Shown piece by piece: positions 1 to 8,834 of a stretch of 64,000 nucleotides of DNA. A program made the position numbers and the translations under genes. The DNA is from Candidatus Berkiella aquae (GTDB taxonomy: Bacteria > Pseudomonadota > Gammaproteobacteria > Berkiellales > Berkiellaceae): the NCBI RefSeq assembly GCF_001431295.2, contig NZ_LKAJ02000003.1, forward strand, positions 1 to 64,000, in the 5' to 3' direction. The notes below the pieces were generated by a model that saw nothing but the letters and a program-made list of their open reading frames with translations, ran no database searches and had not been told where the DNA came from. How positions within the stretch are numbered: position 1 is the first letter of the stretch; each line of letters starts with the position of its first letter.

Positions 1-1431
1 ATGATACATTCCCCAATACTTTTGAAAGATATTGCAATTTCTTTCTCACATAAAATTTGCTTTGAAGACTTTAGCATTCATATAAACTATGGCAGCCGCA
101 TTGCTATTATTGGTCGAAATGGATGCGGGAAAACGACATTATTGAAATGTCTTCAAGGTACAATGAGGCCAACCAGCGGTTTAGTCCAGTTACCCCAAAA
201 TACCCGTATTGGTTATGTACCTCAAATTATTGAAAACGATACTTCATTAAGCGGAGGACAGCGTTTCAATAAGGCTGTTACAAGGGCGTTGAGCCTTGAT
301 CCCAACATTTTGTTGCTTGATGAGCCAACAAATCATTTAGACAGACACAACCGTAAAAGCCTCTTGCGTATGTTACAGTCTTATCCTGGCACCCTAATTG
401 TCGTAACGCATGATACGGAACTACTTAGAACTTGTATTGATACCCTATGGCACATCGATAATGGTCAAATCCACGTATTCACGGGCGCATATGATGATTA
501 CATCCGAGAATTACGCAACCGCCGATCATCTATTGAGCAAAAAATATCCCTTCTTAAACGCCAAAAGAAGGACATCCATCATGCTTTAATGAAAGAGCAA
601 ACTCGCGCCGCTAAAAGCAAAGCCAAAGGCACGAAAAGCATTCATCAAAGAAAATGGCCTACGATTTTAAGCCCAACCAAAGTAAGTAGGGCGCAAGAAA
701 CCTCAGGTCGCAAAAAATCTGCCATAGAAGAGAAAAAACAAGATTTAAGCGAGCAACTATCGAATCTACACCTACCTGAAATCATTGTACCTAAATTTTC
801 TTTAAGTAGCACAAGAATTGGTGAACGAAATATTCTATCAATTCGAAATGGATGCACAGGATATGTAGGATTTGAACCCCTGCTGCAAAAAATCAGTCTA
901 TCAATAGGCTCAAGAGATCGCATCAGTATTCAAGGTGATAATGCCAGCGGAAAATCAACATTGATTAAAGCAATTTTAGATGATAGTCGTGTGATTAAAT
1001 CGGGTGATTGGCATACTCCAAAGCTCGAGGATGTTGGGTATTTGGATCAGCACTACAGTACCTTGTCTGCCCAAATGACAGTATTAGAAACGATTGTTAC
1101 GCTTATGCCAACCTGGTCTCATATTGAAGTGCGTCGCCATTTAAACGATTTTCTATTTCATAAAAATGAAGAAGTCAATAACAGCGTTTCGCAACTTTCG
1201 GGAGGCGAAAAAGCGCGCCTAGCGCTTGCACAAATAGCTGCTCGCACACCTAAGCTACTTATCCTTGATGAAATTACAAATAACCTTGATTTAGAAACAA
1301 AAGAGCATGTAATGCAGGTGCTCAAGGCATACCCTGGCGCGATGATCGTTATCTCGCATGATGCTGATTTCTTAGATCAAATTAGTATTGAAACTTACTT
1401 GAAAATTAACAATGGCCTTTTATTAGGATAA
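1..1431 (+). CDS. ABC-F family ATPase (two ABC domains, no membrane part)
   Basis: A 476-residue protein with two ABC ATPase domains and no membrane segments, the layout of ABC-F proteins that act on the ribosome (translation factors or antibiotic protection). Domain 1 has Walker A GRNGCGKTT (about 38-46), signature LSGGQ (about 83) and LLLDEPTNHLD (about 104-114). It is very short between Walker A and the signature. A charged, Lys-rich linker covers about 170-260. Domain 2 has GDNASGKST (about 312-320), LSGGEKARLALA and LLILDEITNNLDLE. It starts on the first base of the window; the N-terminus looks natural but an upstream start cannot be excluded. It is convergent with the GNAT pair that follows. 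The family is clear. Whether it gives drug resistance or works in translation cannot be told from sequence. Confidence 0.85.
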   Translation: MIHSPILLKDIAISFSHKICFEDFSIHINYGSRIAIIGRNGCGKTTLLKCLQGTMRPTSGLVQLPQNTRIGYVPQIIENDTSLSGGQRFNKAVTRALSLDPNILLLDEPTNHLDRHNRKSLLRMLQSYPGTLIVVTHDTELLRTCIDTLWHIDNGQIHVFTGAYDDYIRELRNRRSSIEQKISLLKRQKKDIHHALMKEQTRAAKSKAKGTKSIHQRKWPTILSPTKVSRAQETSGRKKSAIEEKKQDLSEQLSNLHLPEIIVPKFSLSSTRIGERNILSIRNGCTGYVGFEPLLQKISLSIGSRDRISIQGDNASGKSTLIKAILDDSRVIKSGDWHTPKLEDVGYLDQHYSTLSAQMTVLETIVTLMPTWSHIEVRRHLNDFLFHKNEEVNNSVSQLSGGEKARLALAQIAARTPKLLILDEITNNLDLETKEHVMQVLKAYPGAMIVISHDADFLDQISIETYLKINNGLLLG

Positions 1432-1460
1432 ACTGGGCTAATCTATAATAGTCGAAATTT

Positions 1461-1928
1461 TTAGATTACTTTTTGCATCAGACTTACAGGATGAGCATTT
1501 AGCACATCTTCACCGATCCCTTGCCATCCTAGTTTTCTGTACCAATTCGGTAATGTAGGGTCAAAAGCAAGCAAATAGAGCTTTGGGTATTTCATGCTGC
1601 GCGCTTTACTGATAGCCGCATCTATTAATCTTTCACCTATCCCTTTACTCCTAGCGTTAGGCTCCACATACAAAGATCCTAACCATGGTGTTAAATCAGG
1701 GCGTATGCCATCATTTACTCTAAGTGAACAGGTTCCTACTGCCTGGTTATTTTCTAATGCAACAAATGTGATTGGCAAGCTATCTTTATTCAAATGTTCA
1801 CTCAGTTTTGATTTAGCTCTGTCTAGGGTTGAGCCAGGATTATAATGTCCCCACTCGTTAAATACCCACTCTGCCACTAATGGTAGATACTGTGGGTGGT
1901 CTTTAAGATAAGCAATATCGATATTCAT
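1461..1928 (-). CDS. GNAT family N-acetyltransferase
   Basis: A GNAT-fold acetyltransferase of about 155 residues that should transfer acetyl from acetyl-CoA to an unknown amine. The acetyl-CoA-binding stretch reads LYVEPNARSKGIGERLI, followed by the usual C-terminal strand around PNWYRKLGWQ. The reading frame extends upstream to a GTG at 1949, but the ATG at 1928 overlaps the upstream TGA as ATGA and is the better start, implying translational coupling to the GNAT at 1925-2395. It is clearly paralogous to the GNAT at 18086-18550: both share the order HP..., FVA, CSL.(V/F)NDG, PWLG.L.V and LGWQ. Confidence 0.8.
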   Translation of the reverse strand: MNIDIAYLKDHPQYLPLVAEWVFNEWGHYNPGSTLDRAKSKLSEHLNKDSLPITFVALENNQAVGTCSLRVNDGIRPDLTPWLGSLYVEPNARSKGIGERLIDAAISKARSMKYPKLYLLAFDPTLPNWYRKLGWQGIGEDVLNAHPVSLMQKVI

Positions 1929-2395
1929 ATTTTTCTCAGTAGATAACACATGGTGTGATCTGGGCCGTAAGGTTGAAGCTCAAAAAGTGGTTTAAAGCCA
2001 TTATGTTCATAGAATTGATACGTTTTTAAATAATGAGGATCATTATGCTTCGGGCTTAATGTTTCTACGGTCATTGTGTAAATTTTATGTTCGAAGCAGT
2101 AATTTTCTGCAAATTTCATCAATAATGCCCCGATGCCTTGGTGGTGATAAGATTTATCAACCGCCATCCAATAAATATTGGCATTATTTGGAAATGGAAA
2201 TTCAAGTACAATTAAGCCAACGATTTTATTATCTAGCTTTGCACAAAATGAAGTGCGCTCCAAACATCCATTAGCGTAGCGCTCATTCGCTTCTGGGATC
2301 CCAAACCATTCTGGCAATCCTGCAGTTAGTTGCCGACATATTTTCTCGGCAACTACAGGATCTATCTTTTGAATGTCCACATTTATATTCAACAA
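1925..2395 (-). CDS. GNAT family N-acetyltransferase
   Basis: A 156-residue GNAT acetyltransferase. Motif A is WMAVDKSYHHQGIGALLM, with the Q-x-x-G-x-G/A pyrophosphate loop as QGIGAL, and the C-terminal FYEHNGF motif is typical of the fold. The frame opens right after a TGA with tandem TTG codons at 2395 and an AGGTG a few bases upstream. A later GTG (2380) is another possible start, so the N-terminus is uncertain. The stop overlaps the next GNAT start by 4 nt, so the two are probably made together. The substrate is unknown. Confidence 0.78.
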   Translation of the reverse strand: MLNINVDIQKIDPVVAEKICRQLTAGLPEWFGIPEANERYANGCLERTSFCAKLDNKIVGLIVLEFPFPNNANIYWMAVDKSYHHQGIGALLMKFAENYCFEHKIYTMTVETLSPKHNDPHYLKTYQFYEHNGFKPLFELQPYGPDHTMCYLLRKI

Positions 2396-2414
2396 TCACC
2401 TAATCATTTATTAT

Positions 2415-2921
2415 CTAGGACTCGAACGCTTTAACAACGCTATTTACATGGCCATCAATATCACCATCATCAGAACTCAATGAAAAGCGCGCAACTTGTT
2501 CATAAAAAGCATCCCGCTCAGTACGCAATGTGTTGAGAAACGCACTGTAATCATTAACCTTAGCTAATGGTCGGTTGTGCGAAATTCTTTCTAATTGAAC
2601 CTTAGGACTTACTTGTAGGTAAACGGTAAACTCAGCCGATAATAAATCTCGATTGTTACTGTCACATACAATACTATCGTCAGTCGTCACGACAATATTA
2701 TCTTGATTTGCAAGGTTAGATAAAATATCAGTCTGCGTTTTATGAAATGCTTTCTCTCCCTGTTCACCTAAAATCTCTTTTAAGGGACGCCCGATTGAGG
2801 GGGCCAAACTAAAATCTGCATCAACATATTTCCAACCCAACTTTTTTGCAATCGCTTGAGCGAACACACCTTTACCAGCACCACTATGCCCAACAATAAA
2901 TATTCGTTTAGATTTACTCAT
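2415..2921 (-). CDS. Shikimate-kinase-like P-loop small-molecule kinase
   Basis: A 168-residue P-loop kinase of the shikimate/gluconate kinase type. Walker A is GHSGAGKG (about 10-17). The following YVDADF carries the Asp that binds the substrate hydroxyls in shikimate kinases. The lid-like segment NRPLAKVNDY leads to an LRTERDAFYEQVA helix that matches the shikimate kinase R-x3-Y-x-E/Q-x-A pattern. The length (about 170) matches AroK. Because it sits among accessory transferases rather than aro genes, it may be a paralogue acting on another metabolite. It has a GGAGATTTT stretch in front of the ATG. The 179 bp upstream contains no convincing gene. Confidence 0.7.
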   Translation of the reverse strand: MSKSKRIFIVGHSGAGKGVFAQAIAKKLGWKYVDADFSLAPSIGRPLKEILGEQGEKAFHKTQTDILSNLANQDNIVVTTDDSIVCDSNNRDLLSAEFTVYLQVSPKVQLERISHNRPLAKVNDYSAFLNTLRTERDAFYEQVARFSLSSDDGDIDGHVNSVVKAFES

Positions 2922-3100
2922 TTTAAAATCTCCTCCAAGATAGTTAATTTAACAAACATTACAGAAGGTGGGGGCTAAATTCAAATATACGACAGATTTT
3001 AGCTACAATCAGACGAATGGAGTGACCAATGCTCCTAAAGGAAATGTAGCTATGCTGCCATTCTACTTCATACCCGGCATAAATATGTTAGTATACATTC

Positions 3101-3988
3101 TTATTTAATTGGAAATGCTTTTATAAAGTCATAGTTGAAAGAGTATATTTTCTCATTTTTGCCATTCCAAGAACCATTTTTTAGTGTAAATCCAATCACG
3201 TTTAGAGCCCTGCATAACCGTAGCAACGGCATTATAGATTTATAATTTGGAACGGGACGAACACTTGAATATCCATTCAAAAAGGCATTTTTGTCCTCAG
3301 AACTGATTTGCCACTCTCCATGCTCAATTGGGCAAAAATCCTCTTCCGCGAATCCTCCTCGAGCTGCAGACCAATCGATAATACCTTGAAGCTTGTTGTC
3401 CTTAACAATTAAATTACCATGTCGAAAATCCCGATGGGTAAAACAGGGGCCATCTACTGCTCTTAAAAGATGTTGATAAGCACTATAATATTGATAGCAT
3501 TTATCACTTAGTTGTTTGGGTAGATGAACGTTGCATTCATGAAATACTTCTTCAAATTTAATGGCGAAATACTGCAAAGGATCTACTTCTAATTCATTTG
3601 ACCTTGTAAGATCTCCATATCCGGTAGCATTGTGCTGATGAATGCACGCAAGTTGGCGACCTATTTCGTAAATCAGAGAATGAGTAAAATCTTCCTTTTG
3701 CAATAAATTACCTGAATAATGTTCCATCAAAATGGCACCATTGATCTCATTCTCTGGTGGTAATTCCTGAAATACTCTTGGTACAGGTAAATTAACTAGA
3801 TTTTTCAAAAAATAGATCTCATTGAAATAATCAACTGGTTTCTGGCAGACTTTTAATATTCTTTTCTTGCCTGATGGTAGGATTACTTGATAAACAGTAG
3901 CAACAATACCCTCTTCATGATCAATGCGTGAAAATGTCGCATCTTGAAGCCCTAAACGTTGCTGATACAATTTAATTAAGCTATCCAT
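3101..3988 (-). CDS. Aminoglycoside-phosphotransferase (APH)-fold kinase
   Basis: A 295-residue protein kinase-like phosphotransferase of the APH/choline kinase group. The catalytic loop is HRDFRHGN (about 185-192) and the metal-binding segment is GIIDWSAA (Asp about 205). An N-terminal lobe carries ILKVCQK with the ATP-binding Lys and a hinge around ILMEH. All catalytic residues are present, so it should be active on a small hydroxylated substrate or an antibiotic. It is the last gene of a leftward run of closely spaced genes that starts at the relaxase. The methyltransferase upstream is only 12 nt away. Confidence 0.78.
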   Translation of the reverse strand: MDSLIKLYQQRLGLQDATFSRIDHEEGIVATVYQVILPSGKKRILKVCQKPVDYFNEIYFLKNLVNLPVPRVFQELPPENEINGAILMEHYSGNLLQKEDFTHSLIYEIGRQLACIHQHNATGYGDLTRSNELEVDPLQYFAIKFEEVFHECNVHLPKQLSDKCYQYYSAYQHLLRAVDGPCFTHRDFRHGNLIVKDNKLQGIIDWSAARGGFAEEDFCPIEHGEWQISSEDKNAFLNGYSSVRPVPNYKSIMPLLRLCRALNVIGFTLKNGSWNGKNEKIYSFNYDFIKAFPIK

Positions 3989-4000
3989 TCAAAATTCATC

Positions 4001-4588
4001 TTAATTCAATTTCTGCGCAATCCAAACTAAATGTTCAGGTTGGTCGCTCTCTTTTAATATAATTTTAAAGTTATGGTGTTTAAGATATTTTTCATATTCA
4101 GATGGATCTAAACTATAAAAGTGTAATTCTTGATCCAACATTTCTGAACTTGCTGCTTCATAGGCAGCATCTCCTGATGTGAATTCTAAAATACCATTTG
4201 GTTTTAGCCATTCAGAAAAACGATGTATCATCATCTCATGTTCCTGTTTTGGTATATGAAACAGGCACCACCACTCAATTACTGCATCAAATTTTTCAGC
4301 CAATGTGACAGATCGAACATCACCTAAAACACCTTTCATTTTCGGACACTTTTCTTTAGCTATATCCAATAATTTTTGAGAACCATCAATACCCGTTACT
4401 TCAAACCCCTTTTCTATTAAATATGAAGCAATTGGGTATCCAGAACCACAACCGACATCAAGAACGCTTGATTGACTTGGGATCAGTTTTATCAATTTAT
4501 CAAGGTATTTTTGTTCCTTATAAAAGGAATCGCGCATTTTCGCAAAACCTTCCGCGATTAAATCATATTTTTTACCTTGATTATCCAT
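4001..4588 (-). CDS. Class I SAM-dependent methyltransferase
   Basis: A 195-residue Rossmann-fold methyltransferase. Motif I is VLDVGCGSGYP, the acidic end of strand 2 is VTGIDGS, and motif II/III is GVLGDVRSV then FDAVIEWWCLFHI. An AGGAA lies before the ATG. It is flanked by two APH-fold genes with gaps of 9-12 nt, so these three are probably co-expressed. The substrate is unknown; a small molecule is likely from the size and lack of an added domain. Confidence 0.8.
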   Translation of the reverse strand: MDNQGKKYDLIAEGFAKMRDSFYKEQKYLDKLIKLIPSQSSVLDVGCGSGYPIASYLIEKGFEVTGIDGSQKLLDIAKEKCPKMKGVLGDVRSVTLAEKFDAVIEWWCLFHIPKQEHEMMIHRFSEWLKPNGILEFTSGDAAYEAASSEMLDQELHFYSLDPSEYEKYLKHHNFKIILKESDQPEHLVWIAQKLN

Positions 4589-4597
4589 AATAATTTC

Positions 4598-5614
4598 CTA
4601 ATCGTCTTCATCATATGGGCTAAAGGGATTAAATTTTGGCCCCATTCTCAGTCGTGGTGCTGAAATCCGGCTTTTGATTCTATCACCTTGCGCAAATTTA
4701 CCTCTAGCATCTATACAAGATTGCAGACCTTCTGAAGGGCAATCATAGAGTAGATATAAAAAATAACGATAAATTTCTCTTGTTTCTTCGTAATCCGGCC
4801 AGTATGTATTTACAGAAAAATAAGCTTCCTTAAATTTACTACGCTTTTTTAACCATAGTTCGAGTAAACAAAGCTCAAGCTCAATTGGCCCTATGCAATA
4901 GCTTTCAATATCAACCAATGATCTCAAATGACCATTGTCCTCTAAAAATTGGCTAGGCCATAAATCAAGCATAATCAAACTTGATACCTTAGGTGGATCT
5001 ATGCTCCGAGCCCTAGACAAGTAATAGGGGAGCATTTTTTGCACTAAAGGATCGCTTAAGGCTTTTTTCGTGCTTGCTAATACTTTGATTGTAGCTGCCA
5101 ATTTCGTTGGAAATTCAGAAAGCGGATATCCCCGTTTATCAAGATTGCCAAAAAAAGAAAATGTTTGCCTATGAATATTTCCTAATAACGTTCCCAATTG
5201 TAGGGCCACATCGGGGCTTTTCATCATTTCTTCAGCAATTTCGCTTTCAGATATTATAGGATTACCATGCATCATTTCCAAAATGACATAGGGCTTTTTA
5301 AGTGGATTATTTAAATCACTTTCTGATCTGTATACTATAGGCGCGGGAATAAGTCCAAACTGATTAATGTGTTTGCTTAAATTATCCTGATTTTTAATTG
5401 AAATCTCATGCGTAGCACCAAATAACAAATGTAAGCCCTTCCAAAAAACACCGTGCATAAGTGAATCTTTGACAACTTTGACGATGTATTTGCCTTTTTC
5501 AGTCTTCACAGCAAATATTTCATTTGTACTATCATGCCCAGGAACGATTTTACGTGCCTCTAGCAATTTTGCATCAAAAATTAATTGCAGCCTTTCAATT
5601 AGTTTGTCATGCAT
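4598..5614 (-). CDS. APH-fold protein with degenerate catalytic loop
   Basis: A 338-residue protein that keeps the APH/kinase layout: KYIVKVV for the ATP-binding Lys, VILEMM at the hinge, a helix with LGTLLGNIH, then a catalytic-loop equivalent. The loop reads MLDLWPSQFL (about 215-224) where active enzymes have H-x-D-x4-N. The Asp is kept, the His position is Met and the Asn is Gln. The metal-binding segment is SLVDIESY (Asp about 235). The substitutions suggest an altered or lost phosphotransferase activity, or a binding role. It lies in the leftward cargo run between two methyltransferase genes. Confidence 0.6.
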   Translation of the reverse strand: MHDKLIERLQLIFDAKLLEARKIVPGHDSTNEIFAVKTEKGKYIVKVVKDSLMHGVFWKGLHLLFGATHEISIKNQDNLSKHINQFGLIPAPIVYRSESDLNNPLKKPYVILEMMHGNPIISESEIAEEMMKSPDVALQLGTLLGNIHRQTFSFFGNLDKRGYPLSEFPTKLAATIKVLASTKKALSDPLVQKMLPYYLSRARSIDPPKVSSLIMLDLWPSQFLEDNGHLRSLVDIESYCIGPIELELCLLELWLKKRSKFKEAYFSVNTYWPDYEETREIYRYFLYLLYDCPSEGLQSCIDARGKFAQGDRIKSRISAPRLRMGPKFNPFSPYDEDD

Positions 5615-5627
5615 AAAGAACTATCGC

Positions 5628-6437
5628 TTATTTTTTACCAATAACCAAACAGGACTGATAAAACCCAATACACCCCGCAGGGTTAGCGATCAAGTCATCA
5701 AGTTCTTGCGCTTGTATTTGCCATTCTTCATCACTTATCCCATGTGATAATGCATATTGTTTATATCCTTCTCTCGCAGGGCCAGCTAGAAGTTGCTTCT
5801 GCTGTTTGGTATAGAGTAATGGTTGATAAAGTCCGGCGAATTGAATATCAAATCCTACCTGTTTCATTTGGTGCAACAATTTCATACCAAAATTACCGTC
5901 CCTATCTTCCCCCTCCTTTTCAAGTGGAAAACGATGATCAGTTCGTTCGCCTCCCCAAGCCTTCACCTTTGGATAAGAAAAGGCAGCACTGACAATGCCT
6001 TCTTCAGCAATAAAAATACCGCCTTTAGGTAAAATCTGAAATACTTGCTCTATTACTTTGGTTGGATTATTTATGTGATGCAAAATAAAGCGACAGTAGG
6101 CTAAATCAAGGGATTCTGTTAATTTATTGATATCATAGGCAGAAAGAACTCTAAATTTTAACCAAGATAGAGATTTTGATTTCGTTAACTCTATAGTTGC
6201 CTTAATTTGGTTTTCATTATTATCAATCGCTATAACACTACCTTTATTACCTACCTGCTCAGCCAACCAAACGCTCATAGCGCCGCGCCCACAGCCAATA
6301 TCCAAAACATGCATCCCTTGCCGTATACCTGCTGATAATATATGTTGCTTTGTATTCGCATTAAACATGACATCTAATATGTCGAGTCCTTCCTGCCCTT
6401 TTTCTCCAACCTCAAACTCATACTTATCTTCTCTCAT
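5628..6437 (-). CDS. Class I SAM-dependent methyltransferase
   Basis: A 269-residue methyltransferase with a Methyltransf_31/25-like core: motif I VLDIGCGRGAMSVWLA, strand 2 VIAIDNNENQI, then LDLAYCRFILHHI and a LPKGGIFIAEE strand. The C-terminal third, after the Rossmann core, carries extra helices and a strand ending CLVIGKK, as in menaquinone or small-molecule methyltransferases. It is 13 nt from the downstream APH-like gene and 72 nt from the upstream ABC exporter, inside the same leftward run. Confidence 0.8.
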   Translation of the reverse strand: MREDKYEFEVGEKGQEGLDILDVMFNANTKQHILSAGIRQGMHVLDIGCGRGAMSVWLAEQVGNKGSVIAIDNNENQIKATIELTKSKSLSWLKFRVLSAYDINKLTESLDLAYCRFILHHINNPTKVIEQVFQILPKGGIFIAEEGIVSAAFSYPKVKAWGGERTDHRFPLEKEGEDRDGNFGMKLLHQMKQVGFDIQFAGLYQPLLYTKQQKQLLAGPAREGYKQYALSHGISDEEWQIQAQELDDLIANPAGCIGFYQSCLVIGKK

Positions 6438-6509
6438 GATGCTTTACCTTAATGTTTCTCTTCCAAGGTTATACTACATTGATGACCCCAGAAGGCTGGC
6501 GTTGAAAGA

Positions 6510-8339
6510 TTATATTAATATTCCGTCATCTGTATCTAACAAAAAACCACCTACTTGTGATTGCCAAAGTTCAGAATATAACCCTTTCTTTGCTAATAAT
6601 TCCTGATGAGTACCGTCTTCAACGATTTTGCCTTTATCAAATACTAAGATACGATCCATATGTAATAGCGTTGAAAGTCGATGAGCAATCACTATGGTTG
6701 TTTTGTTTTGCATTAACTCCCAAAGGCTTTCCTGGATATATTTTTCAGTAATCGAATCCAATTGACTAGTTGCTTCATCCAAAATGAGAATCGGCGCATT
6801 CTTCAAAAATGCTCTGGCAATCGCAATACGTTGGCGCTGCCCCCCCGATAGCTTCACGCCTCTTTCACCCACTAAAGCATCATAGCCTTTTGATAAACTT
6901 ACAATAAACTCATGAGCATGAGCACGTTTAGCTGCCTCGATCACTTCTTCATTTGTTGAATCCAATCGTCCAAATTGAATATTCTCATGTAAACTTCGGT
7001 GAAATAATGATGGATCTTGCGGGATCATTCCTATATTTTCACGCAAACTATCTTGTGTGACCCTCTTAATATCTTGGCTATCAATCAGAATTCTTCCTTG
7101 GTTAACATCAAAAAGCCTTAGTATCAAATTAACAAATGTAGTTTTCCCGCCACCAGAATGACCAACTAATCCCACTTTTTGTCCAGATAAAATGGTGACC
7201 GTCTTATTTTCAAATAATGCCTCTGCATTTGGGTATTGAAACTGAACGTTGTCAAATACAATCTGCCCTTGTGTTACTTTAAGTGCTGTAGCATTAGGAA
7301 GATCATCAATTTCATGAGGTTCAACAATGATATTAAGTGCTTGGCGACAGTTTCCCACTTCTTTGGAAAACCTTAAGATCTGTTCGCCCATATTGAAAAT
7401 ATCACCGGAAATGCTAAATGCTATAGTTATTATTAGCGCAAAGTCACCTACCGTCACCAATTCATGTAATCTACCATAAATCAATCCTGTGAGCATGGCT
7501 GCAAGCAAAGTTGCAATCCAAATCCCTTGTATGGAATAAGCTTTTAATAAATACCACAAAAGTGCCCTGTCTTTCGCCATCAAATTATTGATGGATTGGA
7601 AAACCACATTTTCTTCATATTTGCGGTTTGCAAACAATTTGGTACTCATGATATTAACTATGCTATCAACTAATTTTCCACTCATCGCGTTGCCAGCTTC
7701 ACTTAATGCATAAGAAAGCTTTTCGGACTTCTCAGCCATTAAATAAGATGTTCCTACATAAGCAAGTGCCCAAATAAATAACATCCAACCAAAAAATGGG
7801 TGTACTAGATATAACACGATTGATGAAATCACGACTGAAAGTGATCGTGGCATCAGATTATGGGTAAATATTTGGATTAAGGATTCCACCCCGCCTAATA
7901 AGTCAAATATCTTTTTTGACAAGCTTCCTGAGAAATGTTCACTGAAATAATGATAAGAGTGTTGAACCAAGTAATGATACATGGTTCCTGCAATATCTGA
8001 TTTTATCTTCGGATAGAATTTCAATTGCGCATAGCGATGTAAGCTATAAACAACATTCAGCATCAAATTAACGCAAACATAGATAATAGCTGGCACTAAT
8101 AATGTTGCCAAAATTAAATTAGCCTTGCCGCTTGTTGATGCCGCACCATTCACAATCATTTTTAATAAATAAGCATTAATTGGGGTAAGACATGCCTCAA
8201 AAAGAATGAAAATTATAAAAGTCATCAACGACCAAGGATGCCTTTTTAAAAACATTCTTATAAATGGCCCAAGCCTTTTAGGAATTGCTTTGCCTTCAGC
8301 TACTACTTGTGTTTTAGCCAGATCAATACTCATAATCAT
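6510..8339 (-). CDS. ABC exporter half-transporter (fused permease and ATPase)
   Basis: A 609-residue type IV ABC exporter subunit. The N-terminal half holds about six hydrophobic segments (from about 38 to 310). The C-terminal ATPase has Walker A VGHSGGGKTT, Q-loop IPQDPSLF, signature LSGGQRQRIAIARA, Walker B ILILDEATSQLD and switch His IVIAHRLST. It would work as a homodimer exporting lipids, peptides or drugs across the inner membrane. Its place among APH-like, GNAT and methyltransferase genes fits a detoxification or self-protection set, but the substrate cannot be named. Start choice is ATG 8339 or the ATG two codons in. Confidence 0.88.
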   Translation of the reverse strand: MIMSIDLAKTQVVAEGKAIPKRLGPFIRMFLKRHPWSLMTFIIFILFEACLTPINAYLLKMIVNGAASTSGKANLILATLLVPAIIYVCVNLMLNVVYSLHRYAQLKFYPKIKSDIAGTMYHYLVQHSYHYFSEHFSGSLSKKIFDLLGGVESLIQIFTHNLMPRSLSVVISSIVLYLVHPFFGWMLFIWALAYVGTSYLMAEKSEKLSYALSEAGNAMSGKLVDSIVNIMSTKLFANRKYEENVVFQSINNLMAKDRALLWYLLKAYSIQGIWIATLLAAMLTGLIYGRLHELVTVGDFALIITIAFSISGDIFNMGEQILRFSKEVGNCRQALNIIVEPHEIDDLPNATALKVTQGQIVFDNVQFQYPNAEALFENKTVTILSGQKVGLVGHSGGGKTTFVNLILRLFDVNQGRILIDSQDIKRVTQDSLRENIGMIPQDPSLFHRSLHENIQFGRLDSTNEEVIEAAKRAHAHEFIVSLSKGYDALVGERGVKLSGGQRQRIAIARAFLKNAPILILDEATSQLDSITEKYIQESLWELMQNKTTIVIAHRLSTLLHMDRILVFDKGKIVEDGTHQELLAKKGLYSELWQSQVGGFLLDTDDGILI

Positions 8340-8375
8340 ATCTCAATATTAAATTTTTTAATTAAAATCTATTTT

Positions 8376-8834
8376 CTACTCAAGAAACAATTTTAAGCCC
8401 TCATGGGATGGAACAAATCCCAACTGCTTATAAAATTCCAACGCTTCAGGACGCTTTTTATCCGTTGTTAATTGTACAAGATGACAACCGTCTTCTTTCG
8501 ATTTCGCAATTGCCCAATTTAGCATGATTTTTCCAACCCCTTTACCACGATATTTGCTGTCGATCCGAACTCCTTCAATTAGCGCACGCTTTCCACCTTG
8601 ATAAGTTAAATAAGTAATATAGGTAAGCTGTAAGCAGCCCACAATATTATCTCCAATTTCTGCAACAATTAATAAGTTATTCCTATCGGAATCAATAGCT
8701 TCAAAAGCTGAATAATATGCTTTCGGTAATGGATCTTCATATTGTTCTCGCTTTTTACCCAAATCATCATCAGCTAAAAGACGAACGATCTCACTTACAT
8801 CTTCACGCGTAGCTAGTCGTATATTCATTGTCAT
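8376..8834 (-). CDS. GNAT family N-acetyltransferase
   Basis: A 152-residue GNAT acetyltransferase. Motif A is VRIDSKYRGKGVGKIMLNWAI and the C-terminal motif is ALEFYKQLGFVPSHEGLKL. The start overlaps the stop of the upstream gene as ATGA (8831-8834), so translation is probably coupled to the Tiki/EreA-like gene. The compact single-domain form resembles small-molecule or histone-type acetyltransferases. The substrate is unknown. Confidence 0.82.
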   Translation of the reverse strand: MTMNIRLATREDVSEIVRLLADDDLGKKREQYEDPLPKAYYSAFEAIDSDRNNLLIVAEIGDNIVGCLQLTYITYLTYQGGKRALIEGVRIDSKYRGKGVGKIMLNWAIAKSKEDGCHLVQLTTDKKRPEALEFYKQLGFVPSHEGLKLFLE

